The notes: a model not told the origin generated them from the letters alone. A stretch of DNA of 64,000 bases from an uncultured Clostridia bacterium (GCA_932222125.1 CAKNZJ010000122.1:124001-188000); one strand, 5' to 3'. Counted from the first letter of the stretch, positions 27,077 to 36,155 are shown. Translations and numbers: made by a program.

Positions 27077-27504
27077 CCCTCTCCCTCCAAAAAGTGATCC
27101 ATCGCCCGGAGATAACCCTCAAACCCCAGGCCATAGATCTGTCCTACACAGGCAGGGGCTGTGACGGATACCGCCCGAAAGGGCTCTCGCCGATCGATCT
27201 GGCTGATATGGACTTCATAGGCAGGCACTGATACCGCCTTTAGCCCATCTAAGATGGCGTAGCTGTAATGGGTATAGGCCCCCGGATTGATGATAATCGC
27301 ATCATACACGCCCTCTGCAGCATGTATAGCGTCGATAATTGCCCCCTCATGGTTGGACTGAATGCAATCCGCAGTGGATTGGCGGGCAGCGGCGTAATCC
27401 TGGATTAGCCGGCACAGATCGTCGTAGCCCCGCTCTCCGTAGATGCCGGGTTCCCGCCTGCCTAGCAGATTCAGATTGGGGCCATTGATGATGAGGAACT
27501 TCAT
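27073..27504 (-). CDS. aroQ: type II 3-dehydroquinate dehydratase
   Basis: 143 residues, the type II (AroQ) class. It converts 3-dehydroquinate to 3-dehydroshikimate. The opening FLIINGPNLNLLGRREPGIYG includes the catalytic Arg and Tyr of the flexible lid. SNHEGAIIDAIH, INPGAYTHYS and EVHISQIDRREPFR carry further active-site residues (split motifs). The ATG at 27504 overlaps the aroK stop as ATGA, with GGAGAG eight bases upstream; a GTG three codons earlier is less likely. Confidence 0.96.
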   Translation of the reverse strand: MKFLIINGPNLNLLGRREPGIYGERGYDDLCRLIQDYAAARQSTADCIQSNHEGAIIDAIHAAEGVYDAIIINPGAYTHYSYAILDGLKAVSVPAYEVHISQIDRREPFRAVSVTAPACVGQIYGLGFEGYLRAMDHFLEGEG

Positions 27505-28007
27505 CTGCCACACTCTCCTAAATAGATGGCGGCGATCCGTTTTGCCGCGTCTTCCGCCGTAGTATCATTGAAAATACAGTGCATTGCGTATTTTTTATAT
27601 AATAAAATACGTTGAGTATATAGTTGAAAGACCCGTTTTCGGTCAGCCGCCAAGAGGGGCCGGCCCATGTGGTCACCTCCCACGATGGCTTCCGGGGGCC
27701 TATCCAAGAAAAATACCACCCCGCTCGCAGACAGCGCCGCCATATTTTCCTCCCTGAGTACCATCCCTCCGCCGGTGGCGATGACAATTCCCTCCCGGGC
27801 AGCGGCTTGCCTGGCTGCCCTCGTCTCCAGCGCCCGAAAGCCGGCCTCCCCATCCTGGGCAAATATGTCTGGGATGGAGCGCCCCGCCTCCCGCTCCACC
27901 ATCCAGTCCGTGTCCACCAAGGGAAGGTCCAGCCGCTGAGACAGAAGCTGGCCTACTGTGGTCTTTCCACTGCCAGGCATTCCAATGAGAACCAGGTTTT
28001 TATTCAT
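27501..28007 (-). CDS. aroK: shikimate kinase
   Basis: 168 residues. It phosphorylates shikimate at the 3-hydroxyl. Walker A is GMPGSGKTTVG (about 9-19), the shikimate-binding Asp lies in DTDWMVE, GGG is in IATGGGMVLRE, and the lid segment follows near DRPLLAADRKRVF. It is 12 bases after pheA and overlaps aroQ. Confidence 0.95.
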   Translation of the reverse strand: MNKNLVLIGMPGSGKTTVGQLLSQRLDLPLVDTDWMVEREAGRSIPDIFAQDGEAGFRALETRAARQAAAREGIVIATGGGMVLREENMAALSASGVVFFLDRPPEAIVGGDHMGRPLLAADRKRVFQLYTQRILLYKKYAMHCIFNDTTAEDAAKRIAAIYLGECGR

Positions 28008-28019
28008 CCTTCACATTCC

Positions 28020-29174
28020 TCAGTTCAAGTTGGACCGGAAGTTGCCAAGCACCCGGAATTGGCCGGCGGCCTGGGCCAGCTCCTGGATGGCATCATCCGT
28101 GTCCCTATGCCCCAGGCTCCCATTAAACTCCAAAAAGAACATGTACTCCCAGCTTCGCTTTGGCAACGGCCGGGACTCCAGCTTTACCATGTTCAAGCCG
28201 TGGATGGACAGAATGGTGAGAATCTCATAGAGGGAACCAGCCTGGTGGGGCAAAACAAACAGCGTGCTGATCTTATCCGCTCCATCCCGAAGTTCCATTT
28301 CGGGTGAGACCACCACAAAACGAGTGGTATTCTGATGATTGTCATTGATGCCCCAAGCCAGTATGTCCAGTCCATATAGTTCTGCGGCCCTGGCCGAACA
28401 GATGGCCCCCTTAGTCAGGTCGCCACTGGCCGCAACCATTCGGGCAGAGCCGGCGGTATCCTTTTGGGGCACTTGCCGCCAGTTGGGATGGGCGTTGAGA
28501 TAGCGCTCACACTGGAACAACCCCTGCTCATGGGAGTAGACCTGTGTGATCGTGTCCAGGGTTGCGCCCTTTAGCGCCATGAGACAGTGCTCTACCTTCA
28601 CTGTGGTCTCCCCCACCATGTAGCACTCATATTGTGTGAGTAAGTCATAAATCTGCCGGATCGCCCCGGTAGAACTGTTCTCAATGGGCAGAACCGCATA
28701 ATGGGCTTGGCCCTCCCTCATGGCCCGAAAACAGTCCTCAAACTGTTCCAATCCCTTCCGCTCCGCCCCTTGGCCGAAGAAGTTGATGACCGCCTGCTCG
28801 CTGTAAGCGCCGGGCACTCCCTGATAGATCACCTGAGGACATTCCACCGGCTGGCGCGGCACGCCTCCGACTTGCAGGAACCGTCCCAAACCGGGACTGT
28901 CCACCGCCCGGCCCATCATGTCCCGCTGCTGCCGCCGGGACAGTGCCATGATGGTCTGAAACAGGGTTGTAACGGCCGGTCTCAGTTCTTGCTCCACAAG
29001 CTGCCCCTTGTTCCAAAGGACCTGCCGCTCCCGCTCTCGGTCTAGCACCGGGATGCCATGGGCGGCTTTGTACTTGCCCACCTGGGCGGTCAGCTCCATC
29101 CGCTGCCGAAACAACTCCACTATCTGCTGGTCAATGTCGTCGATCCGGGTGCGCAGGCTCTGTAAATCTTCCAT
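28020..29174 (-). CDS. pheA: bifunctional chorismate mutase/prephenate dehydratase (P-protein)
   Basis: 384 residues. Residues 1-85 are an AroQ-class chorismate mutase (LRTRIDDIDQQIVELFRQRM, then VLDRERERQVL). The prephenate dehydratase domain (about 112-290) opens YQGVPGAYSEQAV and contains ENSSTGAI and DTAGSARMVA. A C-terminal ACT domain (about 300-375) with ESRPLPKRSWEY should bind phenylalanine for feedback inhibition. It makes phenylpyruvate from chorismate. The ATG overlaps the preceding stop by one base (TAATG). No tyrA is present in the window. Confidence 0.96.
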   Translation of the reverse strand: MEDLQSLRTRIDDIDQQIVELFRQRMELTAQVGKYKAAHGIPVLDRERERQVLWNKGQLVEQELRPAVTTLFQTIMALSRRQQRDMMGRAVDSPGLGRFLQVGGVPRQPVECPQVIYQGVPGAYSEQAVINFFGQGAERKGLEQFEDCFRAMREGQAHYAVLPIENSSTGAIRQIYDLLTQYECYMVGETTVKVEHCLMALKGATLDTITQVYSHEQGLFQCERYLNAHPNWRQVPQKDTAGSARMVAASGDLTKGAICSARAAELYGLDILAWGINDNHQNTTRFVVVSPEMELRDGADKISTLFVLPHQAGSLYEILTILSIHGLNMVKLESRPLPKRSWEYMFFLEFNGSLGHRDTDDAIQELAQAAGQFRVLGNFRSNLN

Positions 29175-29665
29175 TACCGGTACAGCTCCTTATCCCTGAC
29201 ATAGGTGAGCGCATTTTGCCGGATATTCTCGATTTCCTCTGCCGTCAGCGCCCGCTTTACCTTGGCGGGACTGCCCAACACCATGGAGCCGTTTGGCACC
29301 ACCGACCCCTTGGTCACCAGCGCTCCAGCGCCGATGATGCAGTCCTGGCCGATGACGGCATCGTCCAGCACGATAGCCCCCATACCCACAAGGACATTGT
29401 CCCCCACCGTACAGCCATGGAGGATGGCGTTGTGCCCTACCGTGACACCAGATCCCACATGGAGCGGGTGGTCATAGCTGGTATGAAGAGTGGCATTATC
29501 CTGCACGTTGGTGTTTTCCCCGATGATGATAGGGGCCTCATCCCCCCGAATGACCGCGTTGTACCAGACAGAGCAGCCAGGGCCTATGGTCACATCGCCG
29601 TTGACTCGTGCGCCAGGCAGAATAATGACATGTTCATCAGTCTGGCGCAGATCCTTCAATTCCAT
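29174..29665 (-). CDS. gamma-carbonic-anhydrase-like hexapeptide-repeat protein
   Basis: 163 residues forming a left-handed beta helix of hexapeptide repeats, of the YrdA/CaiE/PaaY-type gamma class. The His ligands expected for zinc are in TSYDHPLHVGSGVTVGHNAIL. It was not recognised as an acetyltransferase: the length and the GENTNVQDNATLH segment are those of the gamma-CA group. It sits between aroC and pheA with TAGGAGG before its ATG and a one-base overlap with pheA. Its role among aromatic genes is not explained by the sequence. Confidence 0.85.
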   Translation of the reverse strand: MELKDLRQTDEHVIILPGARVNGDVTIGPGCSVWYNAVIRGDEAPIIIGENTNVQDNATLHTSYDHPLHVGSGVTVGHNAILHGCTVGDNVLVGMGAIVLDDAVIGQDCIIGAGALVTKGSVVPNGSMVLGSPAKVKRALTAEEIENIRQNALTYVRDKELYR

Positions 29666-29718
29666 GGCAAAGTACCTCCTAAAAAATATATACGATTCTC
29701 CTTGGAATCAATCTGTCC

Positions 29719-30765
29719 CTAAATTCCCATCAGCTGACAGGCAGCCAGGGCGGCGGCAGCCTCAATGACCGGAACCGCTCGGTGGACTACGCAGGGATCG
29801 TGGCGGCCATGGAGCTCCAGCACCCCATTCTCCCATCTTGCCATGTCCACGGTGAACTGGGTCCTGGAGATAGAGGGAGTGGGCCGCATGGTCACCTCAA
29901 AGGTGAGGGGCATCCCATTGGTGATCCCCCCGTTGATTCCACCAGCGCAGTTTTGTTCCATACGGATCTGGCCGTCATCGTCCACAAACATGGGGTCATT
30001 GGCCTCCGACCCCCGCATCAGGGCAAAGGCCACTCCCGCACCAAAGGCCACTGCCTTCACCGCAGGCACGGCAAACAGGTGCTGAGAAAAAATGCCCTCA
30101 ACGTTTTCACCCAGATCTGGAGCTCCCAGGCCGGCAGGCAGACCAAAGACCGCGCATTCAATGGTGCCCCCCACCGAGTCCTGATCCTTCCTTGCCTCTA
30201 GTATGGCCTCCTGCATCTGCTTTCCCGCCTCATCGTTTAGCACGGGAAAGTCCTTTCCCTGCACCGCTCTCAGCCCCTCCCAGTCCTCCAGCGCCTCATC
30301 GGCAATACCGTAGATAGAACTGATGTGAGCCCCCACAAAAACGCCCTTCCGAGCCAGCAGCTGTTTCGCCACCCCTCCGGCAAATACCAGGGGTGCGGTG
30401 AGCCGTCCAGAGAAATGGCCGCCCCCCCGGTAGTCCTGAAATCCTCCATACCGCACATGAGCCGCATAGTCAGCATGTCCCGGGCGGGCCAGATTCCTGG
30501 TCCGCTCATAGTCCTGAGTGTGCATATCATGATTTTGTATAATCGCGCACAAGGGCGCCCCAGTGGTCTTCCCCTGAAATATCCCGGAGATGATATGTGG
30601 CTCATCATCTTCTTTCCGGGCGGTGGATAGGGCGCTCTTCCCCGGCGCCCGCCTGGCCATGTCAAATCGGATGGCCTCCATATCCAACGCAAGCCCTGCC
30701 GGTATCCCAGTGAGGGTCACACCAATGGCGGGGCCATGAGATTCCCCAAAGATTGTATACTTCAT
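29719..30765 (-). CDS. aroC: chorismate synthase
   Basis: 348 residues. It removes phosphate from EPSP to give chorismate using reduced FMN. The start is the ATG at 30765 (product KYTIFGESHGPAIGVTLTGI), with GGAGG ten bases upstream; the longer open frame runs into aroA. The motifs GHADYAAHVRYGGFQDYRGG (about 111-130) and RPTPSISRTQ are diagnostic. It begins six bases after the aroA stop codon. Confidence 0.96.
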   Translation of the reverse strand: MKYTIFGESHGPAIGVTLTGIPAGLALDMEAIRFDMARRAPGKSALSTARKEDDEPHIISGIFQGKTTGAPLCAIIQNHDMHTQDYERTRNLARPGHADYAAHVRYGGFQDYRGGGHFSGRLTAPLVFAGGVAKQLLARKGVFVGAHISSIYGIADEALEDWEGLRAVQGKDFPVLNDEAGKQMQEAILEARKDQDSVGGTIECAVFGLPAGLGAPDLGENVEGIFSQHLFAVPAVKAVAFGAGVAFALMRGSEANDPMFVDDDGQIRMEQNCAGGINGGITNGMPLTFEVTMRPTPSISRTQFTVDMARWENGVLELHGRHDPCVVHRAVPVIEAAAALAACQLMGI

Positions 30766-30770
30766 GCTCC

Positions 30771-32009
30771 TCACTCCTCCTTGACGATTTGGCCTCCCAG
30801 CCTCTCGTACTCTTCCCAAAAGCTAGGATAGGACTTATTTACCGCCTCCGCTCCGGTCAGGGTTATCGGAGCCTGACATCTTGTGGCTGCGATGGCGGCC
30901 ATCATGGCAATCCGGTGATCGTTGTGGGAATCAACACTCACTCCGCCAGGAAGGGTGTCCACCCCGGTAATGGTGAGGCTGTCAACCCCCTCTGTCACCT
31001 TGGCCCCCAGAGCATTGAGCACCTCCCCCACAGTGGCGAGCCGGTCACTTTCCTTCAGCCGAAGGCGGGACGCGTGGGTGAGCCGGGTTATCCCGTTGCG
31101 CAGAACAGACATGGCCGCCAAAGGTGGAACCAAATCAGGGCAGTCTGATACGTCTATCTCCTCGTCCCCAGGACAGCACAGGCGGGTGAACAACTCCTCA
31201 ATCACTCGGTCCCCCTGGGTGGAACTGGCGTCTAACCCTCCAACATCCACCAGATTGCCCAGCGCCTTCGCCGCATACCAAAATCCTCCCTGGGACCAGT
31301 CTGCCTCGATGGTCATATTCCTGGGCTGAAACACTTGTTTTCCCGGCACCCGGAAGTGGAACTCGTCCTGGCGATCCACCGTTATTCCGAACTGGTTCAG
31401 CACCTCCAGAGTCATGTCCACATATCCTGCGCTCTCCATAGGCGAGGTGAGCATAATCTCGCTCTTACCCTCCAGCAGCGGCAGGGTATAGAGCAGGCCG
31501 GTCAAAAACTGGGAGGACACATTGCCGGGTAAGCGGTATGTTCCCGGCTTCAACAGGCCCCGGACTGTGAGATAGCCGGACCTCTGCTCATAATAAATTC
31601 CTCTTTCGTCAAACAGGTCAAAGTAGGGCCGCTGGGGCCGCTCCATCAACCGGCCATGCCCAGCAAATATCCCTCCCCCAGCCACTGCCAAGGCAATAGG
31701 AATCAGAAAGCGCAGGGTTGAGCCGCTCTCCCCACAATCCAGGCTAGGCAGCTCCCTCCCCCAGCCCGACAATGCCCTTCCAGCGGCCAGCCCATAGATG
31801 GTAACTCCGGAATCCCCCAAGGTAAATCCCGCACCCAGGCCCTCCATACATCGGAGCGTGACCTGGATATCTTGCGAGAAAGCTATATTGGACATGACGC
31901 TCTCCCCCCGAGCCAATGCCCCGGCAATGATCAGCCGGTGGGCCTGACTTTTGGACGGAGGCGGAATCACATGCCCTGCAAGCTGAGTTGGAGTAATGAT
32001 CACATTCAT
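30771..32009 (-). CDS. aroA: 3-phosphoshikimate 1-carboxyvinyltransferase (EPSP synthase)
   Basis: 412 residues. It adds the enolpyruvyl group of PEP to shikimate 3-phosphate. PPSKSQAHRLIIAGALARGE near the N-terminus holds the Lys and Ser that bind substrate, LDCGESGSTLRFLIPIA follows, and RLKESDRLATVGEVLNALGA and DSHNDHRIAMMAAIAA lie in the second half. The GESGSTLRF stretch has Glu-Ser where class I enzymes usually read NAGT, which points to the shorter clostridial type. Four bases separate it from aroB. Confidence 0.95.
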   Translation of the reverse strand: MNVIITPTQLAGHVIPPPSKSQAHRLIIAGALARGESVMSNIAFSQDIQVTLRCMEGLGAGFTLGDSGVTIYGLAAGRALSGWGRELPSLDCGESGSTLRFLIPIALAVAGGGIFAGHGRLMERPQRPYFDLFDERGIYYEQRSGYLTVRGLLKPGTYRLPGNVSSQFLTGLLYTLPLLEGKSEIMLTSPMESAGYVDMTLEVLNQFGITVDRQDEFHFRVPGKQVFQPRNMTIEADWSQGGFWYAAKALGNLVDVGGLDASSTQGDRVIEELFTRLCCPGDEEIDVSDCPDLVPPLAAMSVLRNGITRLTHASRLRLKESDRLATVGEVLNALGAKVTEGVDSLTITGVDTLPGGVSVDSHNDHRIAMMAAIAATRCQAPITLTGAEAVNKSYPSFWEEYERLGGQIVKEE

Positions 32010-32013
32010 GGTA

Positions 32014-33096
32014 TCACCGTCTACAGGCGGTCTCCAGCACCTGGAGCACCGTCTCTTTTTTCATTTTATAGGGCAGCGCCTCACCCATACGCCGGAGCAG
32101 GATCACGGAGATATCCTCCCCTGCTCCCTTCTTGTCCAGGCCCACCGCCCCTACCATCGTCTCCCGGTCACAGTCAATGAACGTAGGCAGCCGGAACCCC
32201 TCCAGCAGGGCAATCAATCGTTCCAGGCTACCGTCCCTTGGGGTCACTTTCAGGGCAAACCCCAACTCCATGGCAGCTACCATTCCGGCGGCCACCGCCT
32301 GACCGTGAGTCCAGATGGTGTAATGTCCAGCTTTCTCAAAGGCGTGGCCCAGGGTATGACCAAAGTTTAGCACCATGCGTATTCCGGTATCTCGCTCATC
32401 CGCAGCGACTACCTGTTGTTTAATATTACAGCATGTATACAAAACGGACTCGATGTCACCCATGATTTCTCCCCGGCTGGGGTGGGCGCAGAGAAAATTA
32501 AAAAACTCCTGGTCCCGGATACAGCCATATTTGATCACCTCCGCCATGCCGTCCGCAAAGGTGGCCTCAGAGAGGGTTGTCAACACCTCCCAGTCCATGA
32601 GAACTAGCTTTGGCTGATAGAAGGTCCCCGCCAGGTTCTTCCCTGCTCTCAGGTTGATTGCAGTCTTGCCTCCCACAGAGGAATCCACTTGGGACAGCAA
32701 GGTGGTTGGGATCTGCACCAAATCCACCCCGCGCAGGATGGTGGAGGCGGCAAAGCCTGCCAGGTCCCCCACCACCCCGCCTCCCAAAGCCACCACGCCA
32801 TCGGTACGAGTTAGACCAAACTCCATCATCCGCTCCCACAGCCTGTTCAGCTGTTGGACGCATTTGGAGCTCTCTCCAGCGGGCACAGTGTGGACGCCCA
32901 CCTGAAATCCAGCCTGCCGAAGACTGTGCTCCACCTGGCTGTAATAGAGGGGCAAAACGTTGTCATCGGTGACCACCAACAGGCGCTGCGCATTGGGAAG
33001 AGCTTTTTTGACCCGCTCCCCTACCTGGGCCAGCACCCTCTGCCCGATGATGATATCATATGCTTGCCCAGGAAGGGCAACTGTCAGGGTTTTCAT
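32014..33096 (-). CDS. aroB: 3-dehydroquinate synthase
   Basis: 360 residues. It cyclises DAHP to 3-dehydroquinate with NAD and a divalent metal. Recognised by GGGVVGDLAGFAASTILRGV and IPTTLLSQVDSSVGGKTAIN (about 98-145). Metal ligands are expected in the Glu of GMAEVIKYG and the His residues of LNFGHTLGHAFE and IWTHGQAVAAGM. The ATG at 33096 has GAGG seven bases upstream; a start five codons earlier is less supported. Confidence 0.96.
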   Translation of the reverse strand: MKTLTVALPGQAYDIIIGQRVLAQVGERVKKALPNAQRLLVVTDDNVLPLYYSQVEHSLRQAGFQVGVHTVPAGESSKCVQQLNRLWERMMEFGLTRTDGVVALGGGVVGDLAGFAASTILRGVDLVQIPTTLLSQVDSSVGGKTAINLRAGKNLAGTFYQPKLVLMDWEVLTTLSEATFADGMAEVIKYGCIRDQEFFNFLCAHPSRGEIMGDIESVLYTCCNIKQQVVAADERDTGIRMVLNFGHTLGHAFEKAGHYTIWTHGQAVAAGMVAAMELGFALKVTPRDGSLERLIALLEGFRLPTFIDCDRETMVGAVGLDKKGAGEDISVILLRRMGEALPYKMKKETVLQVLETACRR

Positions 33097-33120
33097 CAAG
33101 CTACCTCGCAATTGATTATT

Positions 33121-34140
33121 TTAAACCAGCCGCTTGCCCACCAGTTCCACCAGAAGCGCCAGCTTGCTCATCAACCGTTGGAAACTCTCTGGGGTGAGGG
33201 CCTGCTGGCCATCACACTTGGCGTGAGGCGGGTCGTTGTGTACCTCCACCATCACCCCATCGGCCCCCACCGCAGCGGCGGCCATGGCCAACGGCTCCAC
33301 CATCCAATGCATCCCGGCTGCATGGGAGGGATCCACTATAATGGGAAGATGGCTCATCTTTCGAATAGCGGGAATCGCGGACAGGTCCAGTGTGTTGCGG
33401 GTATAGCTCTCAAAGGTGCGGATGCCCCGCTCGCACAAGATGACCTTCTCATTGCCGGAGGCCATAATATACTCCGCAGACATGACCCATTCCTCGTAGC
33501 TATTGGCCAATCCCCGCTTCAGCAAGATGGGTTTGGACATCTTGCCCACCTCTTTGAGCAGGTCGAAGTTCTGCATGTTCCGCGCCCCGATCTGTACCAG
33601 ATCGGCCTCACGTTCAAACAACTCACAATATTTTGGGCTCATCAGCTCAGTGACAATCGGCAGGCCGGTGGCCCTTCGCGCCTTACCCAATAACTCCAGA
33701 CCGGGTACCCCCATCCCCTGAAAGGCATAGGGGGAGGTCCGTGGCTTAAATGCCCCGCCCCGCAGCAAGCTGGCCCCTGCGGCTTTTACCCCTTGAGCCA
33801 CCCCGATGATCTGCTCCTCACTCTCCACCGAACACGGTCCGGCGATCACCCCAAAGTAGCCGCCTCCAATGGGCACACCACCTACCTCCACCACGCTGTC
33901 CTCTGGGTGGAACTTGCGGTTGGCTTTCTTATAGGGTTCCTGTACCCGCATAACCCGCTCCACCGTGGCGTTCATGGACAGTTTATCCATGTCAATCTGG
34001 GCAGTGTCCCCAACTAATCCCAGGATAGAACAGCCGATTCCGTTGGTGACACCCACCGTTACCTCATACTCACGCTCTAACCGCTCCACCAGAGCCTGGA
34101 TGGCCTCCTGTCCCACCCCCGGCTTCATCACAATGACCAT
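33121..34140 (-). CDS. aroF: 3-deoxy-7-phosphoheptulonate synthase (DAHP synthase, type I beta)
   Basis: 339 residues. It condenses PEP and erythrose 4-phosphate, the first committed step to aromatic compounds. Residues 1-70 are the ferredoxin-like ACT-type regulatory domain found in Thermotoga-type enzymes. The barrel follows with AGPCSVES, GAFKPRTSPYAFQG, QIGARNMQNFDLLKEVG and DPSHAAG. The N-terminal domain usually mediates Phe or Tyr inhibition. It leads the aro genes, 43 bases after cdd. Confidence 0.96.
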   Translation of the reverse strand: MVIVMKPGVGQEAIQALVERLEREYEVTVGVTNGIGCSILGLVGDTAQIDMDKLSMNATVERVMRVQEPYKKANRKFHPEDSVVEVGGVPIGGGYFGVIAGPCSVESEEQIIGVAQGVKAAGASLLRGGAFKPRTSPYAFQGMGVPGLELLGKARRATGLPIVTELMSPKYCELFEREADLVQIGARNMQNFDLLKEVGKMSKPILLKRGLANSYEEWVMSAEYIMASGNEKVILCERGIRTFESYTRNTLDLSAIPAIRKMSHLPIIVDPSHAAGMHWMVEPLAMAAAAVGADGVMVEVHNDPPHAKCDGQQALTPESFQRLMSKLALLVELVGKRLV

Positions 34141-34183
34141 AATATAAACTCCTATTCTTAACTATAAAAATAAAACGAACCCC

Positions 34184-34579
34184 TTACTGCAAGGATTTTG
34201 GCCCAAATCCATGGGGCAATAGTTCCTCCAGGGCCAGCTTGACAAATTGTCCGTCACGCCGTCCTACTAGTAAAGTCAACTGGGGGCAAAACTCATACAG
34301 CATCTGCCGGCAGGCTCCACAGGGCCAGCAGTAGTCTGTGCTGTTTCCCACCACCGCAAGCCGCACCCAATCGTCCCGGTGGCCCTCGCTTACCGCCTTA
34401 ACCAGAGCGGTCCGCTCGGCACAGATTGTGGAGCCATAGGCAGAGTTCTCCACATTGCATCCGGTAAACACCGTACCGTCCGCCACCTCCAGCGCCGCCC
34501 CAACCGGAAACCTGGAGTACGGCACATAGGAGCATTCTAACATGGTAAACGCCAACTCTACAAGAGCCTGATCCGTCAC
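34184..34579 (-). CDS. cdd: cytidine deaminase
   Basis: 131 residues. It deaminates cytidine and deoxycytidine. The zinc site is the His/Cys-type TFTGCNVENSAYGSTICAERTA and PCGACRQML, with Cys in place of His in the first motif as in tetrameric enzymes, and the catalytic Glu in CAERTA. The start is a GTG at 34579, with AAAGGAG eight bases upstream. It precedes aroF by 43 bases on the same strand and so may share a transcript with the aro genes, which is functionally odd. Confidence 0.94.
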   Translation of the reverse strand: MTDQALVELAFTMLECSYVPYSRFPVGAALEVADGTVFTGCNVENSAYGSTICAERTALVKAVSEGHRDDWVRLAVVGNSTDYCWPCGACRQMLYEFCPQLTLLVGRRDGQFVKLALEELLPHGFGPKSLQ

Positions 34580-34616
34580 ATTCAAAACTCCTTTCCGTTG
34601 TTTCTGTGTGGCTGTT

Positions 34617-34622
34617 ATTATA
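34617..34622 (-). promoter_or_regulatory. extended -10 promoter of cdd and probably the aro gene run
   Basis: On the minus strand TGGTATAAT gives a perfect -10 (34622-34617) with TG extension, about 38 bases before the GTG of cdd. The -35 region is poor (TTCTTT). No promoter of similar quality was found between cdd and aroF. Confidence 0.6.
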
Positions 34623-34938
34623 CCACCGTTTTTCACAAAAAGAAAGGGAGGATATCCCATTTGCCATCAACAGCCCTCCATATTTCTTTCAAAACTTTAG
34701 CCCTCGGCACACCTTCAGAATCTGTGGACCCTCCCAGATCATCGGATCAGCTAAAAACGTACAGATCATCTGGAAAAATACAGCGGCAGAAACCTGCCCT
34801 ATGATAAATAATGTGACCATAGGGTGGCACACTATATGAAAAATGGGTTTCATAGCGACGGCACGACGCTATCCCCCCATCTGATGCATCAATAGTTTTA
34901 TAAGCTGGCTGTTTCTTCGGCAAAAGGGGATTTGTCTG
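34623..34938. other. intergenic stretch without a supported gene
   Basis: This lies between the divergent cdd and membrane-protein promoters. A 75-codon minus-strand frame (34747-34974) has no good ribosome site or recognisable domain, and nothing else was found. Confidence 0.5.
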
Positions 34939-34967
34939 TTGCATTATATCCAAAATCCTGTTATAAT
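34939..34967 (+). promoter_or_regulatory. probable promoter of the 255-residue membrane protein
   Basis: TTGCAT (34939-34944), 17 bases, then a perfect TATAAT (34962-34967), about 90 bases before the start codon. Confidence 0.6.
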
Positions 34968-35057
34968 GGTTCATATTTCATGCACTTTACTCAGGTGCAG
35001 GACCAGCTCCTGTTGGTGTTCTCCCTGCGATTTCATAAAGGAATGGTGTGATGTTTG

Positions 35058-35825
35058 ATGGATAGACGCAGCAAGCGTCAACAGCGCCAAGCACAAGAGG
35101 ATGCACTGTTTAACCGGATGCTCCTTTGGATCGGCGGCGCTGTGGTGGTAGAACTTCTCCTACTGCTGCTCAAGTCGGCCTACGTGGATATGCGCTTTGG
35201 CGTAGGCGTAGCCAATGGGCTGCTCAAGTTCTTTGAGATCTATCGCTTCGCCGGGCTGCTGCTTGCCCTGGCCGGAATTGTCTGGCTGGCTCTCGCCTTC
35301 CGGGGCCGTAAGTCCCTTGTGCTCCCTGCCGCCGTCACGGCGGCATTGTTTGGGCTGTGGGTAACTACTACACTGGCCTATCAGCTGTTTGATGACGGCC
35401 TGCGCATTTTGTTGGCTCTACCCGCCGTGGCTGGAGTTCTGATCCTGGTCTATTTCCTGTACCAGCCCACCTTTTTTATAAACACAGTGCTCACCTGCGG
35501 CGGCCTGGCCGCCCTGTGGCTCCAGCGGCACTATTTTCTCAACCACCCAAATTTTATCCGGGCCTGCTTTGTTGGCGGACTGCTTTTACTGGCGGGGTCG
35601 GCTGTGCTAACACGGATGTTGGACATCGGTGATGGCAAGCTGAAGGGGATCCGCCTGGCGCCAGATGATATGCTCTATCCTGCTATCTATCTCACGTGTA
35701 TCCTTACCGGAGCCGCTATGCTCCTCTCTCTGCTTCTGGGCGGAGCCGCTCCCTTTTATCTCATGCTCTTTCTGTTTGGCTGGCTCTTTGTTCAGGCTGT
35801 ATTTTTTACTGTGAAGCTTATGTGA
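35058..35825 (+). CDS. uncharacterised polytopic membrane protein
   Basis: 255 residues, not recognised as a named family. A charged N-terminus (DRRSKRQQRQAQEDALF) is followed by seven or eight hydrophobic helices reaching almost to the C-terminus, with short loops. No catalytic motif is apparent. The ATG at 35058 is one codon after a TTG; AAAGGAA upstream is about 15 bases away, so the ribosome site is mediocre. It is a single-gene unit with a strong terminator. Confidence 0.75.
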   Translation: MDRRSKRQQRQAQEDALFNRMLLWIGGAVVVELLLLLLKSAYVDMRFGVGVANGLLKFFEIYRFAGLLLALAGIVWLALAFRGRKSLVLPAAVTAALFGLWVTTTLAYQLFDDGLRILLALPAVAGVLILVYFLYQPTFFINTVLTCGGLAALWLQRHYFLNHPNFIRACFVGGLLLLAGSAVLTRMLDIGDGKLKGIRLAPDDMLYPAIYLTCILTGAAMLLSLLLGGAAPFYLMLFLFGWLFVQAVFFTVKLM

Positions 35826-35837
35826 TATATCAGGCTC

Positions 35838-35869
35838 AAAGGCCGGTCCACCAAGGGACCGGCCTTTTT
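35838..35869 (+). terminator. terminator after the membrane protein gene
   Basis: A perfect 12-bp stem (35838-35849 with 35856-35867) overlaps a run of five T. Confidence 0.92.
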
Positions 35870-35891
35870 ATTATCTCCCTTCCCAACCCCC

Positions 35892-35934
35892 AAGTAAAAG
35901 GGCCGAGTGGCAAATGCCACCGGCCCTTTTACTT
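35892..35934 (-). terminator. terminator of the beta-helix protein/small protein unit
   Basis: A perfect 14-bp stem (35892-35905 with 35921-35934) with a second 5-bp stem (GTGGC/GCCAC) inside. It lies 27 bases beyond the small gene's stop on the minus strand. The stem end is T-rich but no long U-run follows. Confidence 0.75.
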
Positions 35935-35960
35935 TATTGACAACGGCTTCAGTCAGCCTA

Positions 35961-36155
35961 TCAGTCCTCCGGCCCAAAGGTGGGCGGTGGATTAATATCA
36001 ATGATTGTTGACGTGATTATTGTACCATCACTTGGGAGCCCCCCTGTTATCCAAGGGTTATCGCCGTCCTCAATTTCTGCGCTCAGCCTTTCCCTTGGAA
36101 CAAAGCTAAATATTATTGCCTCGGGAGCAAGGTAGATCAATTTACTTTTCTCCAT
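35961..36155 (-). CDS. small uncharacterised protein
   Basis: 64 residues, not recognised. The sequence is EKSKLIYLAPEAIIFSFVPR at the start, an acidic middle, and ends DINPPPTFGPED. It has no signal peptide or Cys. A very strong ribosome site (GGAGGAG, six bases before the ATG) supports translation. It follows the large secreted protein by 26 bases and precedes that unit's terminator, so the two are almost surely cotranscribed. A role linked to the large protein is inferred from position only. Confidence 0.7.
   Translation of the reverse strand: MEKSKLIYLAPEAIIFSFVPRERLSAEIEDGDNPWITGGLPSDGTIITSTIIDINPPPTFGPED

Noticed and set aside
34747..34974. 75-codon minus-strand frame between cdd and the membrane protein gene
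   Set aside because: No ribosome site or recognisable domain, and it overlaps the promoter of the plus-strand gene.
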